From: Terriglobia bacterium
GTDB taxonomy: Bacteria > Acidobacteriota > Terriglobia > Bryobacterales > Bryobacteraceae
Reading direction: 5' to 3'
Assembly: GCA_020073265.1 (NCBI GenBank)
Contig: JAIQFN010000016.1
Coordinates: 1-64,000 of the forward strand
Length of the DNA stretch: 64,000 nt
Made by a program: the position numbers and the translations under genes. This document shows positions 18,557-28,758 of the stretch, piece after piece. Positions within the stretch are counted from its first letter, which is position 1, and each line of letters begins with the position of its first letter. The notes under the pieces were generated by a model. That model was not told the origin of the DNA. It did no database searches and saw only the letters and a program-made list of their open reading frames with translations.

Positions 18557-21277
18557 ATGGCCCGAGCTGAAGCGACTGTTCGACCTGGCCTGCGACCTGC
18601 CGCCGGCCAGCGGGAATTATTTCTCGATCGCGAATGCGCCGATCCCGAGCTGCGGCGGCAGGTAACCGAGTTGCTCGCCGAATCCGACGCCGGTGCCAGC
18701 GAATTTCTACAGGCCCTCGTCACCCAGGATTCGGTGGCTCTCGCCGCGCCTGCCCTGGAGGACCGCGCCGGTGAGACGATCGGATCCTACCGGATCGAGC
18801 GCGAGCTGGGCCGCGGCGGCATGGGCGACGTCTTCCTGGCCCGGCGTGTGGACCAGGAGTTCGACAAACTGGTCGCCGTCAAAATCGTCCGCCGCGGACC
18901 CGATCTGAGCGAAGTCCTCCGCCGCTTCCGCCAGGAGAGGCAGATTCTGGCTCGTCTGGAACATCCCAACATCGCGCGCTTGCTGGACGGCGGATCGACG
19001 GCCGACGGGTTGCCTTACCTGGTTATGGAGTATGTGGAGGGCCTCCCGATCACGGAGTACTGCGATTCCCGCGGCGCCTCCATCGAGGACCGCTGCCGCA
19101 GCATGCTTCCGGTTTGCGATGCGCTGCTCCACGCGCACCGGAATCTGGTCGTGCATCGCGACCTAAAGCCATCCAACATTCTGGTAACTTCCGAGGGCGT
19201 GCCGAAGCTCCTGGATTTCGGGATTGCCAAACTGCTGGAGCCCGAACAGGCCGCCGGCGACCAGACCGCTACCGTCTTCCATCGGCCGCTCACGCCCGAC
19301 TATGCCAGTCCCGAGCAACTGCTCGGCCGCCCCATCACCACCGCCACCGACGTGTACCTGCTGGGCGGCGTACTGTTTCAATTGCTCACGGGGCGCAAGC
19401 CGCACCAGATCACCGGCTACACGCCCGAGGAAATCGATCGCGCGGTGTGTCACACGCCGATTCCCAAGCCGAGCCAGGTGAAGCCGGAGGCGCGGCGCAA
19501 GCTGGAAGGCGATCTGGATAACATCGTGCTGCGGGCCACGCACGCCGAGCCGGAACAGCGCTACGCGTCAGTGGAGCAGATGGCCGGCGATCTGGAGCGC
19601 TATCTCGCGCATCGTCCGGTGCTGGCGCGTCCGGATAGCCTGCGATACCGCGCCGGGAAATGGGTGCGCCGTTCTCCGGTGACTGCGGCCGCGCTCGCCC
19701 TGGTGCTTCTGAGCATCACGGCCGGCGTGGCTGGCACGCTGTACCAGGCTAGGCGGGCGGAGCGCCGCTTCCAACAGGTTCGCAATCTGGCCAAGTCATT
19801 TGTGTTCGACGTGCATGATCAGATCGCGACGCTTCCGGGCGCGACGCAGGCGCGTAAGACGATCGTGAGCACGGCGCTGACTTACCTGGAGAATCTATCG
19901 AAGGAAGCGGGCGGCGATGCGGACGTGACGCGGGAACTGGCGGCGGCGTATCTCAAGATCGGCGCGGTGCAGGGCGATCCGGTGAGCAGCAATCTGGGGG
20001 ATCCGGTGGGCGCGATGCAGAGCTATCGGAACGCGGAGACTCTGCTGGCTCCGCTCAATTCCCGTGGCGACCTGGAGGCGGACCGGCTGCTGATGTCGGT
20101 CTACACGCGCATGTCCGCATTGCAGCGTTCCAAAGCCGACGCTGCCGCGGCGATCGAATCCATCCGGCTGGCGCGGCGCTGCGCGGACCAAATATTGGCG
20201 CGCCTGCCCGGCGACTCCGAAACGCTCGCCGCAGTTGTGGACTTGGATCTCAGCCTGAGCCGATCGCTGCGAGCCTCCGGCGATCCGAAAGGCGCGGGCG
20301 TGGCAGCCCACTCCGCGATGGCCGCGGCGGAGAAGCTTTCCGCGGGCCAGCCGAACGACGCTACCCTGCTGGCCGGCCTGGCCGACGCCGTGAGCAACCT
20401 CGGGGTGCTCCAGGCGCAAAGCGGGGATCTCGACTCCGCTGCCGCAACTTTTCGCCACCTGGTGGAGATCCGGGAGCGCATGGCTCGCGATCAACCGGGG
20501 AACGTGGTCTACCAGCGGCAGCTCATGATCGCCTACGGGCATGTCGGGGACGTGCTGGGCTTTCGGGCGGGTGAACATTTGGGCGATTTCGCAGGCGCCG
20601 CGGAGGTTCTGGGAAAGGCCGTGGCCATCGCCGAGTGGCTGGCCCGGCAGGATCCGTCCGATGAGAAGGCGCGCTTTGACCTGGCCAGCGCCAAGCTTCG
20701 TTTCGGAACGGTGTTGTTGGAACAGGGGCACGCCCCGGACGGTCTGGCGCAGCTCGAAGAAGCCGACCGTTTGAATGCGCCTTTGCTCCGCAAGAACGCC
20801 TCCAGCACGCTGTACCTGGCGAACTCCATCGTCCTGAAGACCACCATCGCGGAGGCGCTGGTGGGACTGGGCCGGAGCAACGACGCCGTGCGACTGGCGC
20901 GGCAGGCCGTCGCCGATGCAAGAGCGGGTATCGCACCCAGGCTGGCTACTCCGAGCCAGGTGCTTCACAGCCAGTTGGGATTGGCTATTGTCCTGGCGCG
21001 CGCGCATCGGGCTGACGAAGCCGGTCAAGTAGCGGGCAGCCTGGGCGCCGCGCTGGCGGGCGATGCCCAGTTGCTTCGAACGGGCTGGCTGCGCGCTTAC
21101 TTCTACAGCGAGCTGGGTGGGATCTACCAGCAGCTTGGTCAGTCGGGCGCGGCGCGGACATGGTTCACCAAGAGCCGTGAAGCTTGGGGGCGAATCGGCG
21201 GCGGTCCGCTGCTCTCGGCTCGGCGCGACAGCGAGATCCGGCGACTGGACGCGGCTCTGGATAATCGCAGGCCCTGA
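18557..21277 (+). CDS. Membrane Ser/Thr protein kinase with C-terminal TPR-like region
   Basis: From the ATG at 18557 the product has 906 residues. The kinase domain shows GRGGMGDVFLA (about residue 84), AVKIV, HRDLKPSNIL (about 200), DFGIAK and PDYASPEQL, so it should be active. One membrane helix (ALALVLLSITAGVAG, about 375-395) separates it from about 500 residues of TPR-like helices facing the periplasm. The family usually starts M-x-W-x-x-[LV]-K-x-L-F; that peptide exists here from the ATG at 18552 (MEWPELKRLFDLACDLPPA) but in another frame, and one missing base near 18607 would join it to QRELFLDRECADPELRRQV. Either the gene is frameshifted or translation starts at 18557. It probably regulates the adjacent ECF sigma factor. 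Confidence 0.88.
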   Translation: MARAEATVRPGLRPAAGQRELFLDRECADPELRRQVTELLAESDAGASEFLQALVTQDSVALAAPALEDRAGETIGSYRIERELGRGGMGDVFLARRVDQEFDKLVAVKIVRRGPDLSEVLRRFRQERQILARLEHPNIARLLDGGSTADGLPYLVMEYVEGLPITEYCDSRGASIEDRCRSMLPVCDALLHAHRNLVVHRDLKPSNILVTSEGVPKLLDFGIAKLLEPEQAAGDQTATVFHRPLTPDYASPEQLLGRPITTATDVYLLGGVLFQLLTGRKPHQITGYTPEEIDRAVCHTPIPKPSQVKPEARRKLEGDLDNIVLRATHAEPEQRYASVEQMAGDLERYLAHRPVLARPDSLRYRAGKWVRRSPVTAAALALVLLSITAGVAGTLYQARRAERRFQQVRNLAKSFVFDVHDQIATLPGATQARKTIVSTALTYLENLSKEAGGDADVTRELAAAYLKIGAVQGDPVSSNLGDPVGAMQSYRNAETLLAPLNSRGDLEADRLLMSVYTRMSALQRSKADAAAAIESIRLARRCADQILARLPGDSETLAAVVDLDLSLSRSLRASGDPKGAGVAAHSAMAAAEKLSAGQPNDATLLAGLADAVSNLGVLQAQSGDLDSAAATFRHLVEIRERMARDQPGNVVYQRQLMIAYGHVGDVLGFRAGEHLGDFAGAAEVLGKAVAIAEWLARQDPSDEKARFDLASAKLRFGTVLLEQGHAPDGLAQLEEADRLNAPLLRKNASSTLYLANSIVLKTTIAEALVGLGRSNDAVRLARQAVADARAGIAPRLATPSQVLHSQLGLAIVLARAHRADEAGQVAGSLGAALAGDAQLLRTGWLRAYFYSELGGIYQQLGQSGAARTWFTKSREAWGRIGGGPLLSARRDSEIRRLDAALDNRRP

Positions 21278-21291
21278 AATTCGCACAGCGT

Positions 21292-21325
21292 TGGCCTGAA
21301 AGAAATTCCTCCCGATTGCGCTTGT
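21292..21325 (+). promoter_or_regulatory. Two-box promoter-like element, second copy
   Basis: TGGCCTGAAAGAAAT at 21292-21306 differs by one base from the box at 17086, and CGCTTGT at 21319-21325 repeats exactly after the same twelve-base gap, while the gap itself has diverged. It begins 14 bases after the kinase stop and ends 20 bases before the ATG of the second secreted-protein gene, so that gene probably has its own promoter and does not rely on read-through. Confidence 0.55.
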
Positions 21326-21345
21326 GATCCCGGAGGGTTTCTCTC

Positions 21346-22157
21346 ATGCGTTCTCTTGCGATATTTTTCGCCGGCACCCTGATGCTGTGCGGTACTTTGC
21401 TTGCAGTCGATCCGCCGGATGGAGATTTTCCCATTCTGGGCGGCTCGTTGGGGCAAACCATTCGCATTGCTATCACCGCGGACGGCCGGGCGGGTTGCGC
21501 CGCCGTAGTGGGCTTCCGCAACTCTCTGAACGCTCCGCCGGAGCCCGACAGGACGCTGAGCTTAGCGGCGGGGAACACCGGATTCGTGGACTTGAACCTC
21601 AGCCGCCTGGCGCCGCGCTTCGGACAACGCGTGGAATTGCGGCCGTTTGTGCAGGTGACCTCGGGCCAGTGCGATGGATCGGTCGAAGTTTTCGAAGTCT
21701 TCACCGGCCACACCACGGCATCGCTACGGCTGTTCACCGGTCTCAGCGATTCGCCGAAACCCGGGACGCCCGGTCTCGTCCCTCCTCCGGATCCGGATTT
21801 CCCCGCCCTGGGCGCGGTGCGCGGCCAACTGGTGCGACTGGGAGTGGCGCGGACGCAGGGTCCGCCGGAGCCGGATACGCCTGGTCTGGTCGATCCGCCG
21901 GAGCCGGAATGCCAGGCGGTGCTGGGATTACAGACGGCGACGGCAACGCGATCGGGCCGCAGAAGCGGATCGCCCTCGCGCCCGGCCAGTTCGACTTCGT
22001 GGATTTCGACCCGGCGCAGATGCCGGGTGCGGCGGGCCGCATCACCGTTCGCCCTGTGTTGATTTCCACCGGTAGCAGCATGGCCGGCTGCCAGGCCTCG
22101 GCGCAGGTGTTCGAGCAAGTCACCGGCTGGACCAGTGTGGTGGTGCAAGGCCGATAG
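21346..22157 (+). CDS. Exported tandem-domain protein, paralogue of 17141, with apparent frameshift
   Basis: GGAGGG ten bases upstream supports the ATG at 21346. A signal peptide (IFFAGTLMLCGTLLA) is followed by a domain with GQTIRIAITADGRAGCAAVV, AGNTGFVDLNL and SGQCDGSVEVFEVFTG, then a linker rich in PPEPD/PGLV, then a second copy starting GQLVRLGVAR and CQAVLGL. At about 21928 the reading frame breaks: the in-frame continuation ends at 22062 in a Ser/Arg-rich tail, whereas the next frame gives DGDGNAIGPQ, APGQFDFVDFD and CQASAQVFEQVTG, matching the first copy, to a stop at 22155-22157. One missing base restores a protein of about 270 residues. Function unknown. Confidence 0.65.
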
Positions 22158-22194
22158 CCCAGGCAACGGTAAGTGCAGCCCGGGTCCCGGCCAC

Positions 22195-22250
22195 GGAACC
22201 AGCTAAATATCCTGCGTCCGCGTGCCGATAAACGATAGAGAGTTCTATCG
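22195..22250 (+). promoter_or_regulatory. Possible ECF-type promoter and operator before the hybrid kinase
   Basis: GGAACC at 22195-22200 and CGTC at 22215-22218 fit the common ECF pattern GGAAC-N15-CGTC. A perfect 7-bp inverted repeat, CGATAGA-GAGT-TCTATCG (22233-22250), ends one base before the ATG at 22252 and could be an operator or a hairpin covering the start. Short motifs like these occur by chance, so this is tentative. Confidence 0.3.
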
Positions 22251-22251
22251 G

Positions 22252-24813
<2,562 letters not shown>

Positions 24814-24870
24814 ATAGCGGACCTTACAAATCCTAACGAACCTTAATCCTACGCCCGCGTCCAATCGGGC

Positions 24871-25551
24871 ATGGACGGCGCAAGCGACTTCCGGCCCGCC
24901 GAGCGCACCAATCGAGGCGCACTCGCGTCGGCCGAGAAAAAGGCTCTCATCTGGATGGCGCAGCGCCTGCCGGCCTGGCTGAATTCCGACCACCTGACCG
25001 CGCTCGGATTTGTGGCGCTGGCGGCGGTCGGCGCGAGCTACTGGTATGCGCGCTACTCGCCCGCGGGTCTGGTGCTCGCCATCGCGTTTCTCATTGTGAA
25101 TTGGTTCGGCGACAGTCTGGATGGAACGCTGGCGCGCGTGCGCAACCGGCAGCGGCCGCGGTACGGTTTCTATGTCGATCACGTGCTGGATGCCTGCGGC
25201 ACCGTGTTTATCTTCGCCGGACTCGCGCTTTCGGGCTACATGAGCGAGCGCGTCGCGGTAGGGTTGCTGATCGCGTACTTCCTGCTGAGCATCGAGGTTT
25301 ACCTGGCCACCTATACGCTGGGGAAATTCAAGATGTCATTCGCGGCCTTCGGACCCACCGAGCTGCGCCTGCTGCTGATCGCGGGCAACGTCGCGCTGCT
25401 GAACAAGCCCTTCGCCACGCTGGCCGGAAAGCAGTACCTGCTGCTGGACGTCGGAGGCGTGATCGGGATCGCGGGCATGGGCGTGGCGCTGGTGTGGACC
25501 ATCGTGAAGCACGCTGGCTATCTGTATCGCGCGGAGACAGTCTCACAATGA
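24871..25551 (+). CDS. CDP-alcohol phosphatidyltransferase family protein
   Basis: The 226-residue integral membrane protein has the diagnostic motif D-x2-D-G-x2-A-R-x7/8-G-x3-D-x3-D as DSLDGTLARVRNRQRPRYG then FYVDHVLD. Such enzymes transfer a phospho-alcohol headgroup or join CDP-diacylglycerol to an alcohol such as inositol or glycerol phosphate. The exact product is not readable. The stop overlaps the start of a GtrA-like gene by ATGA, so lipid-linked sugar or headgroup modification is a reasonable guess for the pair. Confidence 0.88.
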   Translation: MDGASDFRPAERTNRGALASAEKKALIWMAQRLPAWLNSDHLTALGFVALAAVGASYWYARYSPAGLVLAIAFLIVNWFGDSLDGTLARVRNRQRPRYGFYVDHVLDACGTVFIFAGLALSGYMSERVAVGLLIAYFLLSIEVYLATYTLGKFKMSFAAFGPTELRLLLIAGNVALLNKPFATLAGKQYLLLDVGGVIGIAGMGVALVWTIVKHAGYLYRAETVSQ

Positions 25552-25934
25552 TCCGCTGGTTCAAGTTCAACGCGGTCGGCATGGCGGGCGTGGTCGTGCA
25601 GCTCGCCGCGCTGTCGCTGCTGACGAGCGTGTTCCGCGTGCCCTACCTGTTCGCGACCGCGCTGGCGGTGGAGCTCGCGCTGCTGCACAATTTCGTGTGG
25701 CACGAAGCCTGGACCTGGCGCGGACTCGCGGTGGAAGACCGCTGGCGGCGCCTGGCGCGCTTTCACCTCGCCAACGGGTTCGTGTCCATTGGCGCAAACA
25801 CGCTGTTCACCTATTGGTTCAAGCAACACTTCGGGCTGCCTCTGCTGTCCGCGAATCTCGCCGCGATTGCTGCAACGTCTCTTCTCAACTTCGCCGTCGC
25901 CACTTGGTGGGTATTTCGAACTCAGGCACGGTAA
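25548..25934 (+). CDS. GtrA-like membrane protein
   Basis: The 128-residue product has four predicted membrane helices, begins RWFKFNAVGMAGVVVQLAAL, and contains the GtrA family marks HNFVWHEAWTWR in the middle and LLNFAVATWWVFR at the end. GtrA proteins are thought to flip lipid-linked sugars across the membrane. It is translationally coupled by ATGA to the phosphatidyltransferase gene and followed after 46 bases by a new gene with its own ribosome site. Confidence 0.85.
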   Translation: MIRWFKFNAVGMAGVVVQLAALSLLTSVFRVPYLFATALAVELALLHNFVWHEAWTWRGLAVEDRWRRLARFHLANGFVSIGANTLFTYWFKQHFGLPLLSANLAAIAATSLLNFAVATWWVFRTQAR

Positions 25935-25980
25935 CCGCCTCCCCAGGCTGTTATAGTTTCCTTTTGGCCCGGGAGGAAAC

Positions 25981-27144
25981 ATGGACTTTGCGCTCAGCGA
26001 CGAAGATCGGATGCTGAAGGATCTGGTCGCGCGTTTCGTCCGCGAGGAGTTGCTCCCCTTGGAACCGGCCGTGCTCGAACGCGAAGCGCAGGGCCAGGGC
26101 ACACTGCTGACCGACGACGAGCGCGCGCCGCTCGATCTGAAGTCTCGCGAACTCGGATTGTGGGGACTGGACGCTCCCGAAGACGTCGGCGGCTCCGATC
26201 TCAGCGAGGTTTCCCTCGTCGGCGTGAACGAAGAGCTTGGCAAGACCGTCGCGCCCTACGTGCTCCCGCCCGATTCGCCGAACCTGCGCATGCTGATGGC
26301 AACTGTGAATGCCGAACAGCGCGCCCAGTATCTGGCCCCGTACGCGCAAGGGAAAGCAATCTCGGCGATCGGGATCTCAGAACCCGGCGCGGGCGCGGAT
26401 CCGGCGTCGATGACCACGAACGCGGTGAAGGACGGCGGACATTGGGTGATCAACGGCCGCAAGATCTGGATCAGCCGGGCGGCCGAAGCCGATTTCACCA
26501 TCCTCATGGCGGTCACCGACAAAGCCAAGGGCGCGCGCGGGGGCATCTCGGCGTTCCTGGTGGACAAGGGAACGCGCGGGTTCAACGTACTGCGCAGGAT
26601 CCCGATGATCGGCGGCCACTTCACCTACGAAGTGGCGCTGGAGGATTGCCGCCTGCCGGAATCGAAACTGCTAGGCAAGGAAGGGCAGGGCTTCGCTCCG
26701 ATGCAGATCCGGCTCTCTACGCGGCGCCTGGAAATGTCGTGCACCTGCATCGGCATGGCGCAGCGAGCGCTGGACATGATGTGCGAGTATGCGCCGCAGC
26801 GCGTTACGTTCGGCGTTCCGCTGGCCGAACGCCAGACCATCCAGTGGTGGGTGGCCGACTCCGCCGCCAGGATTCACGCCTGCCGCCTGATGGCCTATGA
26901 CGCCGCCTGGAAAATCGATCAAGGGCGCGACGTGCGCAGCGAAATTTCCATGCTCAAAGTATTCGCCACCGAGATGGCCTGGGACATCATCGACAAAGCC
27001 ATGCAGACTTTCGGCGCCATGGGCATGACCAAGGAGGTCCCGCTGCAATTGATGGCCGGCACGGTGCGAAATATGCGAATCTACGATGGTCCGTCGGAGG
27101 TGCATCGCTGGGTGGTGGCGCGAAAGCTGCTCCGGCTGCGGTGA
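25981..27144 (+). CDS. Acyl-CoA dehydrogenase
   Basis: GGGAGGAAAC lies just before the ATG. The 387-residue product has the three-domain acyl-CoA dehydrogenase layout: an N-terminal helical region, the FAD-binding middle with AIGISEPGAGADPASM and WVINGRKIWISRA, and a C-terminal helical domain with CIGMAQRALDMMCEYA, MQTFGAMGMTKEVPL and RNMRIYDGPSEVHRWVVAR, the last being the usual C-terminal signature. It introduces the alpha,beta double bond in an acyl-CoA using FAD. The following genes encode an enoyl-CoA hydratase homologue and a hydrolase, so this is a small beta-oxidation-type operon for an unidentified acyl-CoA. Confidence 0.92.
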   Translation: MDFALSDEDRMLKDLVARFVREELLPLEPAVLEREAQGQGTLLTDDERAPLDLKSRELGLWGLDAPEDVGGSDLSEVSLVGVNEELGKTVAPYVLPPDSPNLRMLMATVNAEQRAQYLAPYAQGKAISAIGISEPGAGADPASMTTNAVKDGGHWVINGRKIWISRAAEADFTILMAVTDKAKGARGGISAFLVDKGTRGFNVLRRIPMIGGHFTYEVALEDCRLPESKLLGKEGQGFAPMQIRLSTRRLEMSCTCIGMAQRALDMMCEYAPQRVTFGVPLAERQTIQWWVADSAARIHACRLMAYDAAWKIDQGRDVRSEISMLKVFATEMAWDIIDKAMQTFGAMGMTKEVPLQLMAGTVRNMRIYDGPSEVHRWVVARKLLRLR

Positions 27145-27148
27145 GATC

Positions 27149-27934
27149 ATGGCAAACACGCGATACGGCGATGTGACGGTAACGCTGGAAGGCCACGTGG
27201 CCTGGGTCGAGATACACCGGCCGCCGCACAATTTCTTCGACTACAAACTGATCGGCGATCTGGCCGGCGCCTTCGAAGCGCTCGACCAGGAAAACGAGTG
27301 CCGCGCGCTGGTTCTGGCGTCCGAAGGCAAATCGTTCTGCGCGGGCGCGGACTTCAGCCCGTCGATCCCCGAGGGCAACGAACTCGAATCCGACCGGGCC
27401 GGCCGCGTCTACGTCCAGGCGATTCGCTTGTTTGGCACGCGGAAACCAGTGATCGCCGCGGTTCAGGGTGCGGCGGTCGGGGGAGGGCTGGGCCTTTCGC
27501 TGGTGGCTGATTTTCGCGTCGCAACTCCCGACACGCGATTCTGGGCGAATTTCACCAAGCTGGGCCTGCACCCTGGATTCGCTCTCACGCACACGCTGCC
27601 GAGACTGATCGGAGTGCAGCGCGCCAGCCTGATGTTTTCCACCGCGCGGCGCGTCTCAGGCGATGAGGCGATGGCCTGGGGACTGGCCGATGTCCTGGCA
27701 GCGCACGATCAACTTCGCGCGGAAGCTGGGAAACTCGCGAACCAGATCGCCGAGTGCGCGCCTCTGGCCGTGCAATCCACCAGGGCGACGCTGCGCCGAG
27801 GTCTCCAGGACGCCGTCAAAGCCACGCTCGAACATGAACTCGGCGAGCAGAGCCGGCTCGCGCGCACCGAAGATCACAAAGAAGGTATCCGGGCGGTGGG
27901 CGAGCGCCGGCCGGGCCGCTTCCAGGGACGGTGA
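27149..27934 (+). CDS. Enoyl-CoA hydratase/isomerase family protein
   Basis: Starting at ATG 27149, four bases after the dehydrogenase stop, the product is 261 residues. It has the first oxyanion-hole segment SFCAGADFSP and the second with VQGAAVGGGLGLSLVADFRVA, and the family tail EDHKEGIRAVGERRPGRFQGR. The crotonase catalytic Glu positions lie in less conserved text, so hydration, isomerisation or another crotonase reaction is possible. It is the second gene of the acyl-CoA operon. Confidence 0.9.
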   Translation: MANTRYGDVTVTLEGHVAWVEIHRPPHNFFDYKLIGDLAGAFEALDQENECRALVLASEGKSFCAGADFSPSIPEGNELESDRAGRVYVQAIRLFGTRKPVIAAVQGAAVGGGLGLSLVADFRVATPDTRFWANFTKLGLHPGFALTHTLPRLIGVQRASLMFSTARRVSGDEAMAWGLADVLAAHDQLRAEAGKLANQIAECAPLAVQSTRATLRRGLQDAVKATLEHELGEQSRLARTEDHKEGIRAVGERRPGRFQGR

Positions 27935-27938
27935 GCCG

Positions 27939-28712
27939 ATGCCGACGCTCGATCGCGCGGGTGTCAAACTTCACTACGAGACTTACGGCGCCGGCCCGGT
28001 GATACTGCTATCGCACGGGTATTCGGCGACAACAGAAATGTGGCGCGGACAGATCGAAGCGCTGTCGCGCGATCACCAGCTCATCCTGTGGGACATGCGC
28101 GGCCATGGGCGATCGGACTATCCCGCGGATCCTGCCGAATACAGCGAAGACAAGACCGTTGCCGACATGGCCGCGCTGCTGGATGCGGCCGGCGCCGATC
28201 GCGCCATCGTGGGCGGCCTTTCGCTCGGCGGCTACATGTCGCTGGCATTCCATCGCGCTCATCCGGAGCGGGTCCGGGCGCTGCTCATCATCGACACTGG
28301 GCCTGGATTCAAGAACGAAGAAGCCAGGGAGAAATGGAATCGGCGCTGCGAGGAGTTCGCGCGTCATTTCGAGGCGGAGGGCCTGGGCTACCTGCGTTCG
28401 CTGAGCAAGGAGATGACCATGAGCAGCCATCGCTCCGCCGATGGCCTGGTTCGCGCCGCGCGCGGCATGCTGATCCAGCGCGACGCCCGCGTGATCCAGT
28501 CGCTTGCCGGCATCCAGGTTCCGGCGCTGGTGATCGTGGGAGCCGATGACACGCCTTTTCTGGCTGCGGCGGATTACATGGCGGCAAAGATTCCGAACGC
28601 TATGAAGGTTGTGATTCCTGGCGCGGGGCACGCTTCTAATATTGACCAGCCTGGGGAGTTCAATCGGGCTGTGGTGCGATTTCTGGCCGACCAGGCGTTC
28701 ACACGAGTGTGA
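27939..28712 (+). CDS. Alpha/beta hydrolase
   Basis: From ATG 27939 the product has 257 residues and a standard alpha/beta-hydrolase fold: oxyanion region LLSHGYSATTEMW, strand with LWDMRGHGRSDYP, nucleophile elbow GGLSLGGYMS, acid in VIVGADDTPF and histidine in IPGAGHASN. No cofactor is needed; the substrate is unknown but the position after two acyl-CoA genes suggests an ester or lactone intermediate. Its last codons and its TGA lie inside the hairpin repeat at 28695-28740, so the C-terminus FTRV comes from the repeat. Confidence 0.9.
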   Translation: MPTLDRAGVKLHYETYGAGPVILLSHGYSATTEMWRGQIEALSRDHQLILWDMRGHGRSDYPADPAEYSEDKTVADMAALLDAAGADRAIVGGLSLGGYMSLAFHRAHPERVRALLIIDTGPGFKNEEAREKWNRRCEEFARHFEAEGLGYLRSLSKEMTMSSHRSADGLVRAARGMLIQRDARVIQSLAGIQVPALVIVGADDTPFLAAADYMAAKIPNAMKVVIPGAGHASNIDQPGEFNRAVVRFLADQAFTRV

Positions 28713-28740
28713 ACGCGGCACGCACGAGGGCGTGCGCCAC
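28695..28740 (-). repeat. Double-hairpin dispersed repeat, copy 1 (inverted)
   Basis: Read on the minus strand this is GTGGCGCACGCCC-TC-GTGCGTGC followed by GCGTTCACA-CTCG-TGTGAACGC, two consecutive hairpins of 8 and 9 bp. The same element occurs at 40419-40464 and 50353-50398 on the plus strand. This copy overlaps the end of the hydrolase gene and provides its stop codon. Confidence 0.8.
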
Positions 28741-28758
28741 GAGTAGAATCGAAGAACC

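Noticed and set aside
19895-21286. A 463-codon open frame on the minus strand
   Set aside because: Opposite the TPR-like region of the Ser/Thr kinase; composition is typical of an antisense shadow.
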